Notes under the pieces: model-generated
Told to the model about the DNA's origin: nothing
The model's input: the letters and a program-made list of their open reading frames with translations, nothing else
Database searches by the model: none
Program-made: the position numbers and the translations under genes
Part shown: positions 6,135 through 10,259 of the stretch, piece by piece
Numbering within the stretch: position 1 is the stretch's first letter
How the letters are laid out: every line of letters begins with the position of its first letter
Origin: Planctomycetota bacterium
GTDB lineage: Bacteria; Planctomycetota; UBA1135; GCA-002686595
Assembly: GCA_028823185.1 (NCBI GenBank)
Contig: JAPKBY010000032.1
Span: 1-10,259 of the forward strand
Direction: 5' to 3'
DNA length: 10,259 bases

Positions 6135-7823
6135 TTATTCGAAGAGCGCGCTGTCGAGCTCTTTGAGCAGGATGAGCCCACCGTATTCTTGCTTTGAAGG
6201 CGGGTCTCCCGCACGCAGCGCTTTTGTCGCAAAGCTGATGAGCCCGCTCTTCTGCCATGCTGTGTAGCTGATGAGCTGTTCGTTCTCCGAGTCAGGAGAG
6301 ATCTTAAAGTCTGAGGGGTGGTCGGATTCGTTCAGCGCTAGCGAGAAGCTCTGGCCGCGCGGCAGCACCCCTCGGAGGTCTCCGTTCTCATCAACGTGGA
6401 CTCCTTGCAGGGCTCCAGATGCGAGCAGGTGCAGGTTCCGGTAGAGGTTGACTCGAACTCTCTCACGGACCCTCTCGCAGAGATCCGGAGGATAGGCGGT
6501 GAAGGTTGATGGAGTGCGAGCCCAGCCGGCCTCAGCCCCGATCACGACGGTCATCTCCTCGCCAGCGACCTGTGTCTCTGTGTGGCTGGAGGCGTCAGCA
6601 AAGGAGACCCACACATGTGATTGGTTGTAGGCCTCCTCTTCACCGGCGCGAAACAGGGAGAGCTCGTACTCGATGCCGAGCGCGGCAGCCCACAGAGAGC
6701 GCGGGCCAATAGCCTTAAAGAGGCGCTCTTGCCAGCTGCTTGAGTCTGGAGCGATGCGCCAGCTCTCGGGGCCGCTCGAGATGATTTCATAGCCACGACC
6801 GGTCCAGCTCATTGCGCCAGTGACCCAGACATAGTTTTGGCGAAACTCCTCGTTCAACGTTGCCAGGTCGAGCTTTGAGTGAGCAGCGATGGCCTCCTCG
6901 GAGATCTTGACTCGTAGCGCGCGTCCTCTATCAGAGGCCCGGAAGAGGACTGTCTGGCTGCCGTCATCCTCGTCGAAGATTCGGTCTACTGTGCCGAAGA
7001 CCTCAACCCTTGCAGGCTCAGGAGTGAAGGCTCTCGTCGCCGCTTCGAGCTGGTCCGCCTCGCCCGCGTCGACAAATTTCAAGGGCGCTTTAGCATGACT
7101 CTTGCGGGAGTGCTGGATCGCTTCTGCTCGCGCTTCCCACCAAGGCATGAGGCGCTCATAGGGTCGCTTGATAGACGGCGCTCCAGCCGTCTTGGCCGTG
7201 TTTGTGTCGAGATTCCAGATGCCGATCCCCTCACTCCTGGCCGAGCTTTGTGCTGCGCGAAACTCTGCGTCAAAGGCTGTGCTGTTGCCGTATTTATTGA
7301 AGTAGGGACTCTTTCCCTTCTCTAAGAGCAGGAGGTTGAAGTCTGTTCCATCCTCCAGGACCACGTGGCAGAGGAGGCGGCCATAGATGTCACGAGTCTC
7401 TATCTCTCCGGGAAACCAAAGGCCGACTCGTGTCGTTCCCTCTTCGTCAGCTAAGGCGTCAAAGTAGGATTGGGCCCACGCTGCGCATTCGGTCCCGAAG
7501 ACGGTCTGTGGTTTGGTGCCGTTTGAAGAGCCGCCACCACGTACTACCTCTTCTGTGTCAACAGATAGGAGTCTGAGCTTTTCAGTTTCACCTGCACGTA
7601 AGACATGAATGGTGTCGCCGTCCACGACTCGAGTGACCTCGAAGAGCTCCGTCGGTGGTTTGTGGAGAGTGTGTGAACGAGGCTGAGGCTTCTCATTTGA
7701 GTCCTCTACTTGCTCGTCTTGAGCGAGAGCGCTCTCGCTCGCGTGTACGAGGTTTAGCTCGCCGAATAGGGAGCCAATTGTGGCGAGGACAAGAGGTAGA
7801 GCGAGGTTGATTTGTGAGCGCAT
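6135..7823 (-). CDS. Exported thermonuclease (SNase)-like protein with large C-terminal extension
   Basis: The 562-residue protein begins with a signal-peptide-like segment (hydrophobic about 5-20, possible cleavage after VHA at 28 or ALA at 34) and a polar linker. Residues 60-205 match the staphylococcal nuclease fold: VTRVVDGDTIHV (Asp70, Ca ligand), KLRLLSVDTEE (Arg84, Asp89, Glu92) and ETRDIYGRLLCHV (Arg149), then FNLLLLEKGKSPYF and EFRAAQSSARSEGIGIW. Arg84, Glu92 and Arg149 correspond to the catalytic Arg35, Glu43 and Arg87, so it should be an active Ca-dependent nuclease acting outside the cytoplasm. Residues about 272-350 are beta-rich (VFGTVDRIF, TVLFRASD, YVWVTGAMSW, GYEIIS) and may be an OB-like fold. 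Residues about 365-562 I do not recognise. Canonical SNases are far shorter. No SD precedes the ATG at 7823. A GTG-initiated divergent frame would overlap its start by 10 bases, but the neighbour more likely starts at 7880. Confidence 0.85.
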   Translation of the reverse strand: MRSQINLALPLVLATIGSLFGELNLVHASESALAQDEQVEDSNEKPQPRSHTLHKPPTELFEVTRVVDGDTIHVLRAGETEKLRLLSVDTEEVVRGGGSSNGTKPQTVFGTECAAWAQSYFDALADEEGTTRVGLWFPGEIETRDIYGRLLCHVVLEDGTDFNLLLLEKGKSPYFNKYGNSTAFDAEFRAAQSSARSEGIGIWNLDTNTAKTAGAPSIKRPYERLMPWWEARAEAIQHSRKSHAKAPLKFVDAGEADQLEAATRAFTPEPARVEVFGTVDRIFDEDDGSQTVLFRASDRGRALRVKISEEAIAAHSKLDLATLNEEFRQNYVWVTGAMSWTGRGYEIISSGPESWRIAPDSSSWQERLFKAIGPRSLWAAALGIEYELSLFRAGEEEAYNQSHVWVSFADASSHTETQVAGEEMTVVIGAEAGWARTPSTFTAYPPDLCERVRERVRVNLYRNLHLLASGALQGVHVDENGDLRGVLPRGQSFSLALNESDHPSDFKISPDSENEQLISYTAWQKSGLISFATKALRAGDPPSKQEYGGLILLKELDSALFE

Positions 7824-7879
7824 ATGGCAGAGTTCTTACGTTGGTGCGGCGGTCTCCGTTCGCTATCTTAGCCTCCTCG

Positions 7880-8407
7880 ATGCCTCACCTTGTGACACTT
7901 CATAGCTCTCGTGATGAACGCCCTGCCTCAAGAGCGCAGAGAGAGCGTTCCCTGCTCAGGCGATCTGGCGATCTCCCGGAGCGCTCTGCGCTACGCCACC
8001 AAGGGGTGGAGGAGGAGATGAACCGCTTTCATGGGGCGCTCCGTAGGGCTAGGCATGAGCTTAGAGATGACCGTCGAGGGCTCCAAGCTATAGATCAAGG
8101 CCTAGATCAAGGCGCAGAGGCCGAGTCTAACTGCACAGCCATCAATGAAGAGGACGGGCTCCTGAGAGATTCGCTCGTCTTGCTAGAGGTGGAACGGACG
8201 ATTCTCGATGAGCGCTGGCCGACGGAAGAGGCGCTAGAGAAGGTTCTAGAGGAGCGGCGTAGGCTCGCTCGTTTGGTCGGAGGCGAAGCAGCCTCGCTCG
8301 AAATCGCGTGCTTGGAGCGTGCATTTGAGCGCGTCGTGACCTCTCTCGCGTCGAGGTCTCACGGGAAGAAACTTCCCGATAATGGGAAGGGCGATACGCG
8401 ACACTAG
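7880..8407 (+). CDS. Charged helical protein, possibly a lone Enzyme I N-terminal helical domain
   Basis: From the ATG at 7880 the product has 175 residues, rich in Arg, Glu and Leu, with no signal peptide. Residues 43-155 look like successive amphipathic helices. By eye the pattern resembles the helical, HPr-binding part of PEP-protein phosphotransferase (Enzyme I): VEEEMNRFHGALRRARHEL (43-61) parallels the first long helix, AINEEDGLLRDSLVLLEV (87-104) parallels the family's AIFEAH...LLxDxxL segment, and the Trp-Pro-Thr-Glu-Glu-Ala-Leu stretch with VLEERRRLARL (122-132) parallels the next helix. The swivelling phosphohistidine domain and the PEP-binding barrel are absent, so any phosphotransfer role would need another protein. 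A GTG at 7814 would extend it by 22 residues and overlap the divergent nuclease gene; I prefer 7880. No SD. The frame keeps codon use like the neighbours and no internal stops. Other possibility: an unrelated coiled-coil protein, or a decayed remnant. The gene itself is more certain than the family. Confidence 0.5.
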   Translation: MPHLVTLHSSRDERPASRAQRERSLLRRSGDLPERSALRHQGVEEEMNRFHGALRRARHELRDDRRGLQAIDQGLDQGAEAESNCTAINEEDGLLRDSLVLLEVERTILDERWPTEEALEKVLEERRRLARLVGGEAASLEIACLERAFERVVTSLASRSHGKKLPDNGKGDTRH

Positions 8408-8474
8408 GTAGTGCTTGGGGGAAGTTCATCCACCACATAAGGTGGGTACGGAGGGTGTTCCAGTAGGTCTTCCC
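8362..8474 (+). repeat. Cluster of GGGAAG/CTTCCC elements able to form alternative hairpins
   Basis: Five copies of one hexamer or its complement occur in about 110 bases: GGGAAG at 8363-8368, 8384-8389 and 8419-8424; CTTCCC at 8372-8377 and 8469-8474. The first pair forms a 7-bp stem CGGGAAG/CTTCCCG (8362-8368 with 8372-8378) around an AAA loop. The same CTTCCC could pair instead with the GGGAAG at 8384. Smaller inverted repeats also occur at 8402-8413 (CACTA/TAGTG around the stop) and 8430-8445 (CCACC/GGTGG). There is no U tract typical of an intrinsic terminator. The cluster covers the end of the helical-protein gene and the start of the 8408-8593 gap. Confidence 0.4.
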
Positions 8475-8543
8475 TCTCAAAAGAGACTCTGCATTTGGCT
8501 GTTTGGGCTAGACGGATTCGGCTTTTGATCGTCACATAAGTAC

Positions 8544-8588
8544 AGCTTCTCGAACTCTCGCGAGGCTGAAAATCAAGAGGAAAGGAGA
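8544..8588 (+). promoter_or_regulatory. Leader hairpin and Shine-Dalgarno before the aminotransferase-like fragment
   Basis: An imperfect 9-bp stem (8544-8552 agcttctcg with 8559-8567 cgcgaggct, one mismatch and one G-U, six-base loop) is followed by AAAGGAGA (8581-8588). No ATG, GTG or TTG lies 5-10 bases after this SD in any frame. The in-frame codon at ideal distance is ATC (8594-8596), and the first conventional start is TTG 8609, about 21 bases after the SD core. The SD is strong by the standard of this window. Confidence 0.4.
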
Positions 8589-8608
8589 TCGCAATCTTAG
8601 ACCCCAAA

Positions 8609-8866
8609 TTGGATCAAGAGAAAGAACGCTTTTGCTCGCGCCTTGCCTCCATCCCCGGCATTCGGCCTCTGCCGTCTCCCCAAACGGGCGACTGGATCCT
8701 CTTGCAGGTGCCCGCACCCGCCGAGCTAGCCCGCAAGGTCAACAGGCGGCTTGAGCCCGGAACGCTGAGCGTTCCTCGAACGATCTCTGGAACGGTGCGT
8801 GTGCACGTCTCTGATCCTAAGAAGAACGAAGCCCTCCTGCGTACACTCCGTGAGGTCGTCGCTTAG
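8609..8866 (+). CDS. Stand-alone HisC-like aminotransferase C-terminal domain
   Basis: The 85-residue frame starting at TTG 8609 matches, by pattern, the small C-terminal domain of class I/II PLP aminotransferases of the histidinol-phosphate aminotransferase type. RFCSRLASIPGIRPLPS (7-23) parallels the family's RxxLxxxLxxIPGxxPxPS helix-turn, WILLQVPAPAELARKV (29-44) the beta strand and following helix, and TVRVHVSDPKKNEALLRTL (62-80) the LRVTVGxPEENxxLLxAL end segment. The PLP-binding lysine and the large domain are absent, so it cannot be a transaminase alone. It may be a decayed remnant, a regulatory or binding domain, or part of a split protein. The frame is open upstream to 8570, and an ATC at 8594, well placed after the SD, would add five residues (LDPKL after the initiator). 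It follows the helical-protein gene by about 200 bases and precedes the M28 gene by 80. Existence as a gene is fairly likely; the function is unknown. Confidence 0.55.
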   Translation: MDQEKERFCSRLASIPGIRPLPSPQTGDWILLQVPAPAELARKVNRRLEPGTLSVPRTISGTVRVHVSDPKKNEALLRTLREVVA

Positions 8867-8917
8867 GAGAGTTTTCAGGACTTTCATCACTGTCATGGCC
8901 TCTTAGGGGCACCTGAC

Positions 8918-8927
8918 TGAGCGCTCA
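8918..8927. promoter_or_regulatory. Perfect 10-bp palindrome upstream of the M28 peptidase gene
   Basis: TGAGCGCTCA reads the same on both strands and lies 11 to 20 bases before the candidate start codons (8938 and 8947) in the 80-base gap. It could be a small operator half-pair or chance. No promoter boxes are convincing in this gap. Confidence 0.2.
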
Positions 8928-8946
8928 TGGCGCTATCATGGGGGGC

Positions 8947-10259
8947 ATGTTGCCCCTCATTGCATTTCTACTGCTCTCGCCCTCGCCTCAGGATGAACTT
9001 CAGCGTATCGACGCGAAGGGGATGGAGGCTACGGTCAAATACCTCGCCTCCGATGAGCTGCTCGGCCGCTCTACGGGTACGCCGGAGAATGAGCTAGCGG
9101 CTCGTTACCTCGCGAAGAGATTTGAGGAGCTTGGCCTCAAGCCAGCGGTTGGCGAGAGCTATCTTCAGCCGGTCCCTATGCGTCTTGTAGGTCAGGAACG
9201 CGCGGCAGAGCTCGACGTGTACATCAGCGTTGAAGATTTCGGTACGCACGCTGCAGGCATCTGGTTCGATCCCATCGGCGCTGCGGCTTCGACCGAGAAG
9301 CTGACTGTTTTGACGGTGGAGGGGATCGAAGATCTTCCCCTCGAAGCAGACGCTGACGTCGCGCTCTTCCTCTCTGGCTCCAGTCGCCAGGGTCGCAAAT
9401 GGCTCACCGAGCGTGGCCATGAGGGCGGCGCCGGTTGGGGAGCCATCATCAGCCGAGGCTCAAAACGAAACGGTCGGGCTTGGGTGAAGCGCGACCCCAG
9501 GCTTGTTTTAGTCTCGCCAGAGGAGCCCTCCGAGGAGAGCTCGACGCCGTGGATGCGTGTCCATGGTGAAACCCGTACAGCCTTCGAGGATGGGCGCGTA
9601 CATTTCATACAGCTCCGGACCTACCCCATTGAGGAGGAAGTCCCTGCTCATAATGTGGCCGGCTTGATCCGTGGAGCTGGCACCAAGGAGCGTCCAGAGC
9701 TCGCTGAGGAGGTGGTTGTTTTGACGGCTCACTTCGATCATATCGGCACAGCGAAGCCCCGTAAGGTGGATGGAGAGGCCGACTCGAAGGAGGCTGAAGA
9801 GGTCGACCTCATCTACAACGGAGCTGACGACGACGCCTCAGGAGTCGCCTGTGTGGTGGAGCTCGCTGACGCCTTCGCGAACGGCCCTGCCCCGGCGCGC
9901 ACGCTGCTCTTTCTCCTCGTGACGGGAGAGGAGATCGGACTCTTGGGTACGAAGCATTACCTAGAGGCTCCGCTCTTTCCGCTTGAGAAGACCTGCTGCA
10001 ACTTGAACTACGAGATGATCGGGCGCGCCGATGAGCTCGCAGGCGGCGCTGGGCGGCTGTGGCTCACTGGGCATGAGCGCAGCAATCTGATGGGGGCGAT
10101 CGAGAGAGAGGGGATCTCGATCTCGCCGGATGTTCGACCAGAGCAGAACTTCTTTCAGCGCTCTGATAACTACGCCTTCGCTGTGCGAGGGATCGTGGCT
10201 CAGACCTTCTCGACCTACAACATGCACCAGGACTATCACCAGGTGACGGACGAGTGGGA
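8947..10259 (+). CDS. Exported M28-family zinc metallopeptidase, 3' end off window
   Basis: From the ATG at 8947, 437 codons run to the window edge without a stop. A short hydrophobic leader (LPLIAFLLL) followed by SPSPQ suggests export. Residues 25-75 (MEATVKYLASDELLGRSTGT, then AARYLAKRFEELGLKPA) are the N-terminal helices typical of planctomycete and bacterial M28 aminopeptidases, then a beta-rich insert to about 230. The catalytic domain shows the di-zinc ligands: AHFDHIG (His262), NGADDDASG (Asp295), TGEEIGLLGT (Glu328 general base, Glu329 ligand), NYEMIGR (Glu356) and DYHQVTDEW (His431). All five ligand positions are filled, so an active aminopeptidase or carboxypeptidase-like enzyme is expected; substrate unknown. 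ATG 8938 is an in-frame alternative adding three residues; neither has a clear SD, though a G-run lies between them. Only the last few tens of residues should be missing, judging by how late the final zinc histidine falls. Confidence 0.92.
   Translation, partial: MLPLIAFLLLSPSPQDELQRIDAKGMEATVKYLASDELLGRSTGTPENELAARYLAKRFEELGLKPAVGESYLQPVPMRLVGQERAAELDVYISVEDFGTHAAGIWFDPIGAAASTEKLTVLTVEGIEDLPLEADADVALFLSGSSRQGRKWLTERGHEGGAGWGAIISRGSKRNGRAWVKRDPRLVLVSPEEPSEESSTPWMRVHGETRTAFEDGRVHFIQLRTYPIEEEVPAHNVAGLIRGAGTKERPELAEEVVVLTAHFDHIGTAKPRKVDGEADSKEAEEVDLIYNGADDDASGVACVVELADAFANGPAPARTLLFLLVTGEEIGLLGTKHYLEAPLFPLEKTCCNLNYEMIGRADELAGGAGRLWLTGHERSNLMGAIEREGISISPDVRPEQNFFQRSDNYAFAVRGIVAQTFSTYNMHQDYHQVTDEW

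Noticed and set aside
6117..6140. Bidirectional terminator between the convergent BtpA-like and nuclease genes
   Set aside because: The 15-base gap holds no inverted repeat with a T tract; none could be supported.
8142..8480. Minus-strand open frame of 112 codons
   Set aside because: Arg/Pro/Ser-rich shadow of the plus-strand helical-protein gene, with no motif and no start context.
9094..9608. Two overlapping minus-strand open frames inside the M28 gene
   Set aside because: The plus strand carries a peptidase with all zinc ligands; the minus frames are low-complexity shadows.
1..10259. CRISPR arrays, tRNA/rRNA genes, insertion sequences, toxin-antitoxin or defence genes
   Set aside because: Scanned for regular repeats, cloverleaf patterns, terminal inverted repeats and transposase motifs; none found.

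Overview
This window is a compact bacterial chromosome segment, moderately GC-rich and almost fully coding. It looks like a member of the Planctomycetota. The clues are a sulfatase-superfamily lipoprotein with a C-terminal TPR region, a secreted cupredoxin ending in a Cys/Gly-rich module that I recall from secreted proteins of marine planctomycetes, a membrane-anchored SGNH hydrolase, and weak or absent Shine-Dalgarno (SD) sites before most genes. The taxonomic call is an inference from gene content; there is no rRNA or marker gene here.

Layout: (1) 1-1493, minus strand: a lipoprotein of the sulfatase/alkaline phosphatase superfamily, cut by the left edge. It is not obvious on the plus strand because it has no stop inside the window. 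(2) 1575-2615, plus: aspartate-semialdehyde dehydrogenase, divergent from gene 1. (3) 2800-3927, plus: a secreted protein with two tandem blue-copper domains and the Cys/Gly-rich C-terminal module. It is followed by a short tandem repeat spanning the stop codon and a very strong intrinsic terminator. (4) 4140-5291, plus: a membrane-anchored SGNH/GDSL-like hydrolase with a GC-rich leader hairpin and the only textbook SD in the window. (5) 5322-6119, plus: a BtpA-family TIM-barrel protein, probably cotranscribed with gene 4. (6) 6135-7823, minus, convergent with gene 5: an exported thermonuclease-like protein with a large unrecognised C-terminal extension. (7) 7880-8407, plus: a helical protein resembling the HPr-binding helical part of PEP-utilising Enzyme I, standing alone. 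(8) about 8594/8609-8866, plus: a stand-alone piece resembling the C-terminal small domain of HisC-like aminotransferases, with a good SD but no ordinary start codon at the right distance. (9) 8947-10259, plus: an exported M28 family metallopeptidase, cut by the right edge.

Functionally the window mixes one core biosynthetic gene (asd) with envelope or secreted hydrolases (sulfatase-like, SGNH, nuclease, M28 peptidase) and a secreted copper protein. That would suit an organism that degrades or recycles external polymers, but the genes do not form one recognisable pathway. The parts most worth a second look are the tandem cupredoxin with its C-terminal module, the two neighbouring orphan domain genes at 7880-8866 with the structured region between them, and the SGNH leader. 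I see no tRNA, rRNA, CRISPR array, insertion sequence or phage gene.
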